From DATJPD01 sp035506575 (GTDB taxonomy: Bacteria; Pseudomonadota; Alphaproteobacteria; CACIAM-22H2), in the NCBI GenBank assembly GCA_035506575.1, contig DATJPD010000100.1, positions 62,001-126,000 on the forward strand: DNA of 64,000 bases, in the 5' to 3' direction. The notes under the pieces are model-generated. The model was given only the letters and a program-made list of their open reading frames with translations. It was not told the DNA's origin and searched no databases. The position numbers and the translations under genes were made by a program. Shown here piece after piece: positions 24,900-35,474 of this stretch (position 1 is the first letter of the stretch; each line of letters begins with the position of its first letter).

Positions 24900-24930
24900 A
24901 ACGATCAATCTCAACTTGATTATCAATTAG
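24900..24930. promoter_or_regulatory. Spaced ATCAA/TTGAT half-sites upstream of katG
   Basis: In an AT-rich stretch, ATCAA (24904-24908), TTGAT (24916-24920) and ATCAA (24922-24926) form two overlapping inverted repeats, with spacers of seven and one bases. They lie 72-94 bases before the katG ATG. The position fits an OxyR- or Fur/Irr-type operator for a peroxide-inducible catalase, but the half-sites do not match a textbook consensus closely enough to say which. Confidence 0.4.
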
Positions 24931-24997
24931 AGCGATTCAAAACCGCCCGCTAGAGTGACCGCGTCCTGCACATCCGCATCAGGAGGAGGTTTTCCAC

Positions 24998-27169
<2,172 letters not shown>

Positions 27170-27188
27170 CCTCCGCGCCGACGCGGGT

Positions 27189-27231
27189 GGCGGCGCCGCG
27201 CGCACGGGTTCGCCCGCGGGCCGGCGCCGCC
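27189..27231. terminator. GC-rich hairpin after katG
   Basis: Perfect 10-base arms (27189-27198 and 27222-27231) enclose an inner GGG-ttcg-CCC stem. There is no T-run, so it is more likely an mRNA 3'-end stabiliser or a weak terminator than a classic intrinsic terminator. Confidence 0.45.
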
Positions 27232-27280
27232 GGGTCGTCCCAGTCGACAATCGGCGCAATCGCGCTTAACACTTCGCCTC

Positions 27281-28327
27281 GTGCTCACGGTCTCAGCACC
27301 CCCGCAGCTCGCGTTCCTGCAGCGCAGCCGGTACTCCGACCTGACGCCGGTGACCTTGACCGTGACCGGACCGGCCGGGACGGTGATCGACGTGTCATGG
27401 CGCACGGCCGAGGGCGAGGCGGCACCGCTCAGCGACTGGCAGCCAGCCGCGGGGCTGGCCGGGTCGCGACTGCCGCCGTCCGGAACCGCCGAAATCACGC
27501 TGCCGATCCCGACCGGCGGGCCTTTTGTCGCGGCGGTGCGCGACCACGCCGCACCGGCGGACCAGGCGGTGGCGGCCGCGCCAGTCATCGCGGGCGACAT
27601 CCATCTCTGGGCCGGCCAGTCGCTCGGCGAGCACATGTACGCGAGCGCCGACAACCGCACGCCTCCGCCCCCGCCCACCTCGCGCATGTGGACGCCGGGC
27701 GCCACATCGTGGGCCGTGCCGACCGGCAGCGGCGCCAATACGTTTCTGCAGCTCCTGTCCCTGATGACTCCCGGCGTGCCGCACGCGATCCAGTTCGCGA
27801 CGTTCGGCGGCCGGGCCTTGACCCCAGAGGCCTACAAGGCCTGGGGCGAGCAGGGGCCGCAGCCCGGGTTTTTCCTCGATCCCGACGGCGCCCTGTTGCG
27901 GCGTATCGAGGACGACCTGCGCGCGAGCCGGAATGGCGCGGCGGGCTTCGATGCCTGCGACATCATCTGGGACCAGGGACAGCACGATACGCTCAGCTAC
28001 CTGACGCCGACGACCGGCGTGCGCGCGGACACCTACGCGCGCGCGGTGGCCGAGATCGTTGCGCGGCTCAGATCCCTGATCGTCCGCCCCAACCCGTTCG
28101 TGTTCATCGCCCCCATCGGGGTCACGCTTTACAACGTGCAGGGCCAGGTGCCGAACGCGCTCGAGATCCGCCACGGCCAGGAGCAGGCGGCAAAGCTGAT
28201 CCCCAACGCGCGGCTGCTGCCGCGCTCGAGCGATCTCGAGGTCCCCGACCTCGTGCACCACTCGGCGGCGGCCAATGCGGTCCGCGGCGCCCGCTTCGCC
28301 GCGGCAGTGTACGTCGCGGAATACTGA
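27281..28327 (+). CDS. SGNH/sialate O-acetylesterase-like protein
   Basis: A 348-residue protein. The first 100 residues form a beta-rich, Ig-like region. A possible catalytic serine block follows (LWAGQSLGEHM, resembling the GQS-N of sialate O-acetylesterases). IIWDQGQHDT stands in for the usual YQGE-D segment and a C-terminal DLVHHSAAAN for the Asp-x2-His block. The order of blocks fits a carbohydrate-esterase SGNH hydrolase, but each is divergent. The only plausible start is a GTG with no visible binding site, and no signal peptide is seen. Could be an inactive relative. Confidence 0.6.
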   Translation: MLTVSAPPQLAFLQRSRYSDLTPVTLTVTGPAGTVIDVSWRTAEGEAAPLSDWQPAAGLAGSRLPPSGTAEITLPIPTGGPFVAAVRDHAAPADQAVAAAPVIAGDIHLWAGQSLGEHMYASADNRTPPPPPTSRMWTPGATSWAVPTGSGANTFLQLLSLMTPGVPHAIQFATFGGRALTPEAYKAWGEQGPQPGFFLDPDGALLRRIEDDLRASRNGAAGFDACDIIWDQGQHDTLSYLTPTTGVRADTYARAVAEIVARLRSLIVRPNPFVFIAPIGVTLYNVQGQVPNALEIRHGQEQAAKLIPNARLLPRSSDLEVPDLVHHSAAANAVRGARFAAAVYVAEY

Positions 28328-28340
28328 GTGAGACCTGCGC

Positions 28341-29660
28341 CTATGGCGCCAGCCACACCGCCCCGATCAGAAGCGTGATCACCGTCAGCGGCACGCCGAC
28401 CCGGCAGTAATCCCACAGGCCGATCTCGACCCCTGATGCCGCGGCGCGCTGCACGACGATCAAATTGGCGATCGAGCCGAGCACCGTCAGGTTGCCCGCG
28501 AGGGTCGACGCCATGGCGACGACGAGCCACGCCCGGTCGTGATCGGCCAGCGGAGCGATGAACGGCTTCATCATCAAGACCGCGGGCACGTTGCTGACCA
28601 CGTTCGACAGCACGGCCGTGACGAGGGTCAGCATCGGCACGTCGTCCAGGTGCAGCCGGCCGATCGCCGCGACGGCGTCGGGCGTGAGCAGGGTGCGCTC
28701 GGCCCCGGCGACGATGATGAAGAGGCCCGCGAACATCAGGAGCAGCGACCAGTCGATCTCGTCATAGATGCGCCGGCTCTTGAGCCTGCGGGTGAGCAGC
28801 AACAGGCCGCCGATGATGATCGCGGCCTTGGCCGGCACCACGCCCGCGAAGAACAGCGCGATCATGATCGATGTGGCAAACAGGGTGCGCACCAGGATGG
28901 CGCGGTTGGGGCGCATGTCGAGCTTCGGGGGGACCAGCCCCGCGGCTCCCGCGAACTCGTGGCGGTGCAGGAGCACGATGAGGCCGACGGTCACGACGAG
29001 CCCCGCGAGTGCCACCGGCCCCAAGGCTGCGGCGAAGCTCGCATAGGGAATATGCGAGAAGCTGCCGATCATGATGTTTTGCGGATTGCCGGTGACGGTC
29101 GCGGTCGAGCCGACATTCGAGGCCATGGCCACCGCCAGCAGGTAGGGCACGGGCTTGCGGCCGGTCGCCACGGTCAATTCGACGACCAGCGGCGCCAGGA
29201 CCAGGCAGATCGCGTCGTTCACCAGGAAGGCCGAGAACACGCCGGAGATCGCGACCACGGCGCAGAGGAGGAGGAACGGCCGGCGGGCGCGCTCGGTCAG
29301 CCAGGCCGTGGCGACCGCGAAGAAGCCGGAGAGCCTGAGGCTCGCGACCACGATCATCATGCCGAGGAGCAAGGTGATCGTGTCGAGGTCGATCGCCGCA
29401 TAGGCATCGGCGAGCGGCAAGGCGCCCGAGGCCACCATCAGCCCGGCCCCCGCAAGGGCGATGCCCGCGCGGTCGATGCGCAGGCCGGGGATGCGGCCGA
29501 TGGCGAGGGCCGCGTAGCTGGCGACGAAGATGACGGCGGCGGCGATCCGCACCCCGTCGGGCAGCAGCCCCGCGGCCAGGGCGACCGCGACCACGAGCGT
29601 CACGAGCAAGAGGCTCACGACGCCGCGCCAGCGTCGCGGCTCCCCTTGAGTCCCGCTCAC
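28341..29660 (-). CDS. SLC13/ArsB-NhaD superfamily ion transporter
   Basis: An inner-membrane transporter of 439 residues with about eleven hydrophobic helices. The motif SNVGSTATVTGNPQN near the middle, and a matching SNVVSNVPAV block near the C-terminus, are the two substrate/ion-binding hairpins of the ion-transporter superfamily (YbiR-like anion carriers, NhaD, ArsB). I chose the GTG at 29660 because it overlaps the stop of the DUF488 gene (GTGA). Substrate (dicarboxylate, arsenite or sodium) is not predictable. Confidence 0.85.
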   Translation of the reverse strand: MSGTQGEPRRWRGVVSLLLVTLVVAVALAAGLLPDGVRIAAAVIFVASYAALAIGRIPGLRIDRAGIALAGAGLMVASGALPLADAYAAIDLDTITLLLGMMIVVASLRLSGFFAVATAWLTERARRPFLLLCAVVAISGVFSAFLVNDAICLVLAPLVVELTVATGRKPVPYLLAVAMASNVGSTATVTGNPQNIMIGSFSHIPYASFAAALGPVALAGLVVTVGLIVLLHRHEFAGAAGLVPPKLDMRPNRAILVRTLFATSIMIALFFAGVVPAKAAIIIGGLLLLTRRLKSRRIYDEIDWSLLLMFAGLFIIVAGAERTLLTPDAVAAIGRLHLDDVPMLTLVTAVLSNVVSNVPAVLMMKPFIAPLADHDRAWLVVAMASTLAGNLTVLGSIANLIVVQRAAASGVEIGLWDYCRVGVPLTVITLLIGAVWLAP

Positions 29661-30223
29661 GGTGTCTTGAACCAATCGCGCGCGCGCTGTTCGTAGGCAC
29701 GCTCCACGGCCTCGGCCCAGGCGCGCGGATCGTTCGCCATCAAGGGCGGCGGCGCCTGCCCTGTCTGCTCGACCAGGCGCCGCTCCACCGACTCATGCTC
29801 CTCGATCCTCCCGTCGGCCAGGATGTGGCGGATGGCAAGGCCGGACGACTTCAGATGGCGCGCGACCAGGATGGTGCGGTGACAGTCGAGCGGCTCGCGC
29901 TCGGCGCACATGAAGGCGACGCGGTAGCGCTCCGCCCCTTCGCGCAGGCGCTGAAGGCCGCGCCGGAAGGAGTCGCTGCGCGCGATCTCGTCCCGCGTCA
30001 CGCCCTGGCGCTTGCCGCCCAGCTCTTCGCCCAGGAACACGTAGGCGATTCCGGCCGCCTGCAGATGTGCCGCCAGGCTTTCGCGCCGGAACTGCGGGTT
30101 GAAGCGCGAGTACGGCGTGGTGCGCACGTCGGCGAGTGCGGTGATGCCGTGCCGGCCCAGCAGCGACAGGAAATGCCCGGCCGGATGGTTCGAGTGGCCG
30201 ATGGTGAAGATGTCGGTTGCCAC
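29657..30223 (-). CDS. DUF488 family protein
   Basis: A 188-residue protein of the DUF488 family. Its start IFTIGHSN, the segment LADVRTTPYSRFNPQFRRESL and the cysteine/histidine segment MCAEREPLDCHRTILVARHL are typical of the family. The GTG at 30223 puts the conserved TIGHSN a few residues in; a longer frame would run through the palindrome at 30240-30264 and is rejected. Coupled to the ion transporter by a four-base overlap. Biochemical function unknown. Confidence 0.88.
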   Translation of the reverse strand: MATDIFTIGHSNHPAGHFLSLLGRHGITALADVRTTPYSRFNPQFRRESLAAHLQAAGIAYVFLGEELGGKRQGVTRDEIARSDSFRRGLQRLREGAERYRVAFMCAEREPLDCHRTILVARHLKSSGLAIRHILADGRIEEHESVERRLVEQTGQAPPPLMANDPRAWAEAVERAYEQRARDWFKTP

Positions 30224-30239
30224 GGACGCGAGCTTAAGC

Positions 30240-30264
30240 CCCTCTCCCGTGAAACGGGAGAGGG
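30240..30264. repeat. Palindrome of the CCCTCTCCC family
   Basis: Perfect 11-base arms (30240-30250 and 30254-30264) flank three bases, followed by GTGAGG, the same core as the doublet at 9958-10106. It lies between the ilvE stop and the DUF488 start and may also stabilise or terminate the ilvE message. Confidence 0.65.
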
Positions 30265-30277
30265 TGAGGCTCCGCAA

Positions 30278-31156
30278 TTACGCCCGCGTCAGCGCCTCGA
30301 AGTCGGCCAGCAGGTTCTTGGTGATCGTGCCGGGCGTGAACTTGTAGTCACCGATGGAGGCGATGGGCGTGATCTCGGCGGCCGTCCCGGTGAGGAACGC
30401 CTCGGTTGCCTTGCCCATTTCCTGCGGCATGATCGCGCGCTCGACGACCTTGTACTGGCGCTGACGCGCGAGGCCCATCACGGTGCGCCGGGTGATGCCG
30501 TCGAGGAAGCAATCGGCCTTGGGCGTGTGGATCTCGCCGTCCATGACGAAGAACACGTTGGCCCCGGTGGTCTCGGCCACCTGGCCGCGCCAGTCGAGCA
30601 TCAGCGCATCCGAGTAGCCGGCGGCCTCGGCCGCGTGCTTCTCGAGCGTGCAGATCATGTAGAGACCGGTCGCCTTGGCGAGGCAGGGCGAGGTCGCGGG
30701 ATCGGGCCGCCGGTATTTCGCCATGCACAGCTTGAGACCCTTCATCTTGGCCTCGGTGCCGAAATAAGCGCCCCAGTCCCACGACGCGATGGCAACGTGG
30801 ATCTTGGTCTGCTGGGCGGCGACCCCCATCTGCTCGGCGCCGCGCCAGGCGATCGGCCGCACATAGCCGTCCTTCATCTTGTTGGCGGCCACGACCTCGT
30901 TGGTGGCGGAGTCGATCTGCTCGACCGTCATCGGCACGTCGAAGCCGAGGATCTTGCCGGAATCGATCAGGCGCTGGCTGTGCTCGCGCAGCTTGAAGAC
31001 CTTGCCGCCGTAGATGCGCTCGCCCTCGAACACGGCGCTGCCGTAATGGAGCGCGTGCGTCAGGACGTGGATCTTCGCCTCGCGCCAGGGGACGAGCTTC
31101 CCGTCCATCCAGATCCAGCCGTCGCGATCATCATAGGGTTGGCTTGTGGCGACCAT
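30278..31156 (-). CDS. ilvE: Branched-chain amino acid aminotransferase
   Basis: PLP enzyme of fold type IV that makes the last step of Leu, Ile and Val synthesis and the first step of their breakdown. The 292-residue sequence contains HALHYGSAVFEGERIYGG at the N-terminus, the PLP lysine segment LAKATGLYMI, ALMLDWRGQVAETTGANVFF and DGITRRTVMGLA, all family hallmarks. It is divergent from a MarR gene. The 190-base gap between them carries paired palindromes, so MarR control is possible. Confidence 0.95.
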   Translation of the reverse strand: MVATSQPYDDRDGWIWMDGKLVPWREAKIHVLTHALHYGSAVFEGERIYGGKVFKLREHSQRLIDSGKILGFDVPMTVEQIDSATNEVVAANKMKDGYVRPIAWRGAEQMGVAAQQTKIHVAIASWDWGAYFGTEAKMKGLKLCMAKYRRPDPATSPCLAKATGLYMICTLEKHAAEAAGYSDALMLDWRGQVAETTGANVFFVMDGEIHTPKADCFLDGITRRTVMGLARQRQYKVVERAIMPQEMGKATEAFLTGTAAEITPIASIGDYKFTPGTITKNLLADFEALTRA

Positions 31157-31278
31157 GGCGCATCCTCGCCGTTAACGCTTGCTGTTACTTCTTCTCCTGC
31201 CGCCCCACGGTACTCTACGCATCGGGCGGGCGGGTAGTTCCAAAGCGGTGACCGGTAACTTTATCTCCGCCTGGGCTT

Positions 31279-31324
31279 GCAAAAGGAAACACTTTTGCGC
31301 GATTATGTCAATAACACTGACATA
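31279..31324. promoter_or_regulatory. Two adjacent palindromes before marR (probable MarR operator)
   Basis: GCAAAAG (31279-31285) pairs with CTTTTGC (31292-31298) around six bases. TATGTCA (31304-31310) pairs with TGACATA (31318-31324) around seven bases. Both are perfect 7-base inverted repeats and the second ends 22 bases before the marR ATG. This size and placement fit MarR-dimer autoregulatory sites. Confidence 0.6.
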
Positions 31325-31346
31325 GTTTCAGGATTGCGAGAACCGC

Positions 31347-31898
31347 ATGGCGACCCCGAGACCGCGGGCCCGTCCCGACCCAGGCGCCCCATGGAGCGAG
31401 GAGCAGATCCGCGAGGGGATCGAACTCCTGTTCTTCGCCTATCGTGATTTCACCTCGGACCCGGACCGCATCCTCGCCCCGCTCGGCATGGGCCGCGCGC
31501 ATCACCGGGTGGTGCATTTCGTCGGCCGCACCCCGGACATGACGGTGGGCGAGCTCCTGGCCATCCTCAAGATCACCAAGCAAAGCCTCGCCCGCGTGCT
31601 GGGGCAGCTGGTCCGCGAGGGGTACATCGTCCAGCGCCCGGGTGCGACCGACCGGCGCGAGCGGCGGCTGCATCTGACCCCATCCGGCCAGGCGCTGGAG
31701 CGGCGCCTGTCCGAGCCGCAGCGCCAGCGCGTGGGCGCCGCCTACCGGGCGGCCGGACCCGCCGCCGTCGAGGCCTTCCGCCGCGTGCTGACCGCCCTCA
31801 GGACCCCCGAGCCGGCTCCCGGGACGCCCGCCAATAAAGCAAACGTGAGGCAAAGCCCGCGCCGCACGCCTGGCGGGCGGCTTTCCGGCAAGTCGTAG
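31347..31898 (+). CDS. MarR-family transcriptional regulator
   Basis: A 183-residue winged-helix regulator. The HTH is MTVGELLAILKITKQSLARVLGQL and the wing is VQRPGATDRRERRLHLTPSG, the usual DxRxxxxxLT-x-G signature. An Arg/Pro-rich N-terminus and a 30-residue basic tail make it longer than most family members. Strong palindromes just upstream suggest autoregulation. It precedes an OmpR/EnvZ-like pair by 19 bases, an arrangement often seen in Alphaproteobacteria, so the three genes may share a transcript. Confidence 0.9.
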   Translation: MATPRPRARPDPGAPWSEEQIREGIELLFFAYRDFTSDPDRILAPLGMGRAHHRVVHFVGRTPDMTVGELLAILKITKQSLARVLGQLVREGYIVQRPGATDRRERRLHLTPSGQALERRLSEPQRQRVGAAYRAAGPAAVEAFRRVLTALRTPEPAPGTPANKANVRQSPRRTPGGRLSGKS

Positions 31899-31917
31899 CT
31901 GGGCTACCTTGCCGGCC

Positions 31918-32619
31918 ATGACAGGCTCCGACGCCGCCCATATCCTGGTCGTCGACGACGATTCACGGCTGCGGGAGCTGCTGCGCAAATTCCTCAGCGA
32001 GCGCGGGTTCCGCGTCACGACGGCGGCGAATGCCGCCGATGCCGAGGCGAAGCTGGGCTCTCTCGAATTCGACCTGATGATCCTGGACGTGATGATGCCG
32101 GGCGAAGACGGCGTTGCGCTGACGCGGCGGCTGCGCCAGAGCCGCGTGCTGCCCATCCTCCTGCTGACCGCCCGCGCCGAAGCGCAGGACCGCATCGCGG
32201 GCCTCGCCAGCGGCGCCGACGATTACCTGCCCAAGCCCTTCGAGCCCGACGAGCTCCTGCTGCGGGTGAAGGCGATCCTGAGACGCGCCCCGCCGCCGTC
32301 GGCGGCGCCGGCCGAGATCCGCTTCGGGCCGTTCCGCTTCGACCTCGGCCGCGAGGAGCTGCTGCAGGCAACCGACGGCAGCGCCGAGCAGCCCGTCCGG
32401 CTGACGGCGGCCGAGGCGTCGCTGCTGAAGGTGCTGGCCGCGAGCCCGGATGCGCCGGTGTCGCGCCAGGAGCTGTTGCAACACTCGCGCATTTCCGGCA
32501 ATGAGCGCACGGTCGACGTCCAGGTGACACGGTTGCGGCGTAAGATCGAAGCCGATCCGCGCCTGCCGCGCTACTTGCAGACGGTGCGGGGCGCCGGCTA
32601 CGTGCTGCGGACAGGCTGA
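31918..32619 (+). CDS. OmpR-family response regulator
   Basis: A 233-residue DNA-binding response regulator. The receiver has the acidic pair in LVVDDDSRLR, the phospho-acceptor Asp57 in MILDVMMPG and the lysine in DDYLPKPFEP. The C-terminal winged helix (about 130-230) ends RTVDVQVTRLRRKIE ... YLQTVRGAGYVL. The ATG at 31918 is preferred to a TTG at 31909. The cognate kinase gene starts six bases after the stop. The pair resembles OmpR/EnvZ, but its regulon is unknown. Confidence 0.93.
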   Translation: MTGSDAAHILVVDDDSRLRELLRKFLSERGFRVTTAANAADAEAKLGSLEFDLMILDVMMPGEDGVALTRRLRQSRVLPILLLTARAEAQDRIAGLASGADDYLPKPFEPDELLLRVKAILRRAPPPSAAPAEIRFGPFRFDLGREELLQATDGSAEQPVRLTAAEASLLKVLAASPDAPVSRQELLQHSRISGNERTVDVQVTRLRRKIEADPRLPRYLQTVRGAGYVLRTG

Positions 32620-32625
32620 GGCTTC

Positions 32626-33942
32626 ATGGCTTTCTCGCTCAAGAACTACCTGCCGCACTCGCTGTTCGGGCGCGCGATCCTGATCCTGGTGATGCCGCTC
32701 ATCATCGTCCAGGGGATCGCCGCCTTCGTCTTCTACGACCGCGTGTGGGACGTGGTGACGCGGCGCCTCACCACGGCGGTCGCGGGCGAGATCGGCATGG
32801 TGGTGCAGCTCCTCGGCCGCTATCCCGACCCGGCGACGCGCAACTGGATCTTCGAGACCGTCGCCAACGAAAACGAGCTGCGCTTCAACCTTCGGCCCAA
32901 CGCCATCCTCAGCAACGACGGACCGGTACTCGGCAACGGCATCCTCGAGCAGCGCCTGGTGAACGCGATGAACGAGCGCGTGCGCCGGCCCTTCCGCCTC
33001 AACGTGTGGGGCGATCCCGCCGACGTGCTCATCGACGTGCAGCTGCCCGAGGGCGTGCTCTACGTGCGCACGCCGCGCGGCCGGCTGTTCACCACCACCT
33101 CCTACGTGTTCATCCTGTGGATGGTGGGCTCGTCGCTGATCATGTTCGCGATCGCGTCCGTCTTCATGCGCAACCAGGTACGGCCGATCCAGCAGCTCGC
33201 GACCGCGGCCGAGGAGTTCGGCAAGGGCCGCGACACGCCGGAGTTCAAGCCCTACGGGGCGGCCGAGGTGCGGCGGGCGGCCGCGGCGTTCGTGATCATG
33301 CGCGAGCGCATCCGGCGGTTCGTCGCGCAACGGACCGAAATGCTGGCCGGCGTCAGCCACGATCTCAGGACGCCGCTCACCCGCATGAAGCTCGAGCTCG
33401 CGATGCTCGGCGATTCCCCCTCGGTCGCCGGGCTCAAGACCGACGTTGGCGACATGGAGCGGATGGTCGAAAGCTACCTCGCCTTCGTGCGCGGCGAGGG
33501 CGAGGAGCAGACGGAATCGACCGACCTTTCCAAGCTGCTCGAGGACATCGCCGCCAACGCGCGGCGCGACGGGAATTCCGTGTCGCTCACGACGGTGGGC
33601 GATCTCGTCCTGCCGCTGCGGCCGCAGGCGATCAAGCGCAGCCTGACCAACCTCGTCGCCAACGCGACGCGGCACGCGGCCCAGGTGTCGATCGCGGCCG
33701 AGCGCCACAACCGCGCGGTCGAGGTGGTGATCGACGATGACGGCCCCGGCATCCCCGAGCAGGCGCGCGAGGAGGTGTTCAAGCCGTTCTACCGGCTCGA
33801 TCCCTCGCGCAACCCCGACACCGGCGGCGTCGGCCTGGGCCTCACCATCGCGCGCGACGTGGTGAGCAGCCACGGCGGCAATATCCAGCTCGACTCGTCG
33901 CCGATGGGCGGCCTGCGTGCCCGCATCCGGCTTCCGGTTTGA
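32626..33942 (+). CDS. EnvZ-like sensor histidine kinase
   Basis: A 438-residue membrane kinase with helices at about 17-37 and 158-181, a periplasmic domain between them, a HAMP linker (182-234), a dimerisation domain with His245 in AGVSHDLRTPLTRMKLEL and a C-terminal GHKL domain (N box SLTNLVANATRHA, G1 IDDDGPGIP, G2 GGVGLGLTIARDV). Translated right after the OmpR-type regulator. The signal is unknown; osmotic or envelope stress would fit the family. Confidence 0.94.
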   Translation: MAFSLKNYLPHSLFGRAILILVMPLIIVQGIAAFVFYDRVWDVVTRRLTTAVAGEIGMVVQLLGRYPDPATRNWIFETVANENELRFNLRPNAILSNDGPVLGNGILEQRLVNAMNERVRRPFRLNVWGDPADVLIDVQLPEGVLYVRTPRGRLFTTTSYVFILWMVGSSLIMFAIASVFMRNQVRPIQQLATAAEEFGKGRDTPEFKPYGAAEVRRAAAAFVIMRERIRRFVAQRTEMLAGVSHDLRTPLTRMKLELAMLGDSPSVAGLKTDVGDMERMVESYLAFVRGEGEEQTESTDLSKLLEDIAANARRDGNSVSLTTVGDLVLPLRPQAIKRSLTNLVANATRHAAQVSIAAERHNRAVEVVIDDDGPGIPEQAREEVFKPFYRLDPSRNPDTGGVGLGLTIARDVVSSHGGNIQLDSSPMGGLRARIRLPV

Positions 33943-33976
33943 TTTCAGGACTCATCCGTCGTATGAAGCGCCCGTC

Positions 33977-34606
33977 ATGACGTCTTCGCTCGATCTCGAC
34001 GCGCTGGCCGCCACCGAGCTGCGCCGGCAACCCTACGACTACGTGGTCGTGCCGAATTTCGTCCGCGCTGCGGCGTTCGAGGAGATCGTCGCCGACTATC
34101 CCGAGATCGCGCGCACCGGCTCCTACCCGCCGTCGGAGCTGCGCTACGGCCGGCGCTTCGCCTCGTTCCTGGCCGAGCTCGAAGGCCCCGGGTTCCGCCA
34201 CGCGATCGAGCGGAAATTCGGCCTCAGCCTCGACGGCCGGCCGACCATGATCACGGTGCGCGGCCGCACCGGCGGCGGCGACGGCTATATCCACACCGAC
34301 ACGGCGACCAAGATCATCACCGTGCTCATCTACTTCAACCGCGGCTGGGAGGCCGACGGCGGCCGGCTGCGCATCCTGCGGGGCCCCAGCGATCTCAACG
34401 ACTACGCCGAGGAGGTGAGCCCGTACGGCGGCACGCTCCTCGCCTTCCGCCGCTCCGAGACCTCCTGGCATGGCCACGAAAAGTTCGACGGCCAGCGCCG
34501 CGCCATCCAGCTCAACTGGGTCACCGACATGAACGTCGTCAACCGCGAGCTGGCGCGCCACCGCGTCTCGGCGTTTTTCAAGAAGCTGAACCCCTTCGCG
34601 GCCTGA
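33977..34606 (+). CDS. 2OG-Fe(II) oxygenase (prolyl 4-hydroxylase-like)
   Basis: A 209-residue cytosolic dioxygenase of the double-stranded beta-helix fold. Iron ligands fit His-x-Asp in YIHTDTATKI and the distal histidine in SWHGHEKF. The arginine in QRRAIQLNWV would bind 2-oxoglutarate. A longer frame from 33917 overlaps the kinase gene and is unlikely; the ATG at 33977 is used. Proteins of this kind hydroxylate peptides, nucleotides or small molecules, and the target is unknown. Confidence 0.85.
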   Translation: MTSSLDLDALAATELRRQPYDYVVVPNFVRAAAFEEIVADYPEIARTGSYPPSELRYGRRFASFLAELEGPGFRHAIERKFGLSLDGRPTMITVRGRTGGGDGYIHTDTATKIITVLIYFNRGWEADGGRLRILRGPSDLNDYAEEVSPYGGTLLAFRRSETSWHGHEKFDGQRRAIQLNWVTDMNVVNRELARHRVSAFFKKLNPFAA

Positions 34607-34627
34607 GCCCGGCCCGCGGCGGGGCCA

Positions 34628-34822
34628 TCACAGGGCGGCGTGGTCGTGGCCGAGCCGGCCCAGCCCGTGCTCCGCTTCGATGGCCGCTGCCAGCTTGTCG
34701 TATTCCTGGGCCACGGCGAGCCGCACCCGGCGCTTTTCCGCGTCGGCGATCCTGAGGGCCTGTTCTCGCTGACGGTGGGCCTCGGCGCGCAAGGTCGCGG
34801 GGGTCGGCAGGCGTTTCGCCAT
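34628..34822 (-). CDS. Small helical hypothetical protein
   Basis: A 64-residue charged protein, predicted helical: LRAEAHRQREQALRIADAEKR followed by LAVAQEYDKLAAAIEAEHG (shown in part). The closing EYDKLAAAIE matches the KYERLAAALE end of the protein at 4163. AGGAG lies upstream of the ATG at 34822; a longer start at 34849 is possible. Function unknown. Confidence 0.6.
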   Translation of the reverse strand: MAKRLPTPATLRAEAHRQREQALRIADAEKRRVRLAVAQEYDKLAAAIEAEHGLGRLGHDHAAL

Positions 34823-34961
34823 ACCCTGTTGCTCCTGATGACGTCCCATTGCCCGGCACCCATGCCACCAGACGGCGCGCCTTGAGGCAAGCAGGCAGCC
34901 GGCGCGTCTTGCGCAAAATGTTCAGAAGTAAATCGACCGTCCGGCAGCCTGCCGGGCGCGC

Positions 34962-35393
34962 TCAGGCGATGACCGCGCCCGCCGGCGCGGCGTACTGCGC
35001 CTTGCCCTGGTATTCCCGCGCGAGGCTCAAAAGGCCGATGCGGATGTCGCGGTTGGCAGGTCTTCGCGCCAGCCAGGCGATGAGCTGGGCCTGGCTCAGG
35101 TAGAACTCGCGATCGAAGGCGAACGGACGGACGGATGGCTGCACGTACCGGACCACGCCTTCGCCCCCCTCGTCATCGGGGGGCATGAACTGCAGGCCGG
35201 CCTGCTCGAACGCCTCGCGGAACTGACGGCGGGTGGAGGCGCGGACCGTGTAGCCGCGTTCGAAGCGCACCACGGTCATCCGAATCGCGCCGGCGTGGCG
35301 CGCGAGGTCGCTCTGCGTCCACTCGAGCAGCGCCCGCGCCGCCCGGCACTGGGCCGCCGAAATCAATCCCGTGCGTGCCATCGCCCGCGTCAT
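34962..35393 (-). CDS. XRE-type HTH regulator
   Basis: A 143-residue protein with an N-terminal Cro/CI-type HTH (CRAARALLEWTQSDLARHAG ... VVRFERGYTVRASTRRQF, about residues 16-60), then the common LQFMPPDDEGGEGVVRY segment seen in short alphaproteobacterial XRE proteins, and an unassigned C-terminal half. An inverted repeat immediately before the ATG suggests autoregulation. A second in-frame ATG four codons in is an alternative start. Confidence 0.8.
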   Translation of the reverse strand: MTRAMARTGLISAAQCRAARALLEWTQSDLARHAGAIRMTVVRFERGYTVRASTRRQFREAFEQAGLQFMPPDDEGGEGVVRYVQPSVRPFAFDREFYLSQAQLIAWLARRPANRDIRIGLLSLAREYQGKAQYAAPAGAVIA

Positions 35394-35394
35394 G

Positions 35395-35412
35395 ACCTTA
35401 CTATTATAAGGT
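35395..35412. promoter_or_regulatory. Inverted repeat abutting the XRE start
   Basis: ACCTTA (35395-35400) and TAAGGT (35407-35412) are perfect 6-base arms around CTATTA. On the minus strand the repeat ends one base before the ATG and includes the only ribosome-binding-like AAGGT. A regulator bound here would block translation or transcription start, which fits an autoregulatory operator. Confidence 0.5.
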
Positions 35413-35474
35413 GACTTTGCTGGACGAACTCAAGGGCTTCGGTGAGCGGACGAGCCGCCTTGCGCCGGGTGCCA

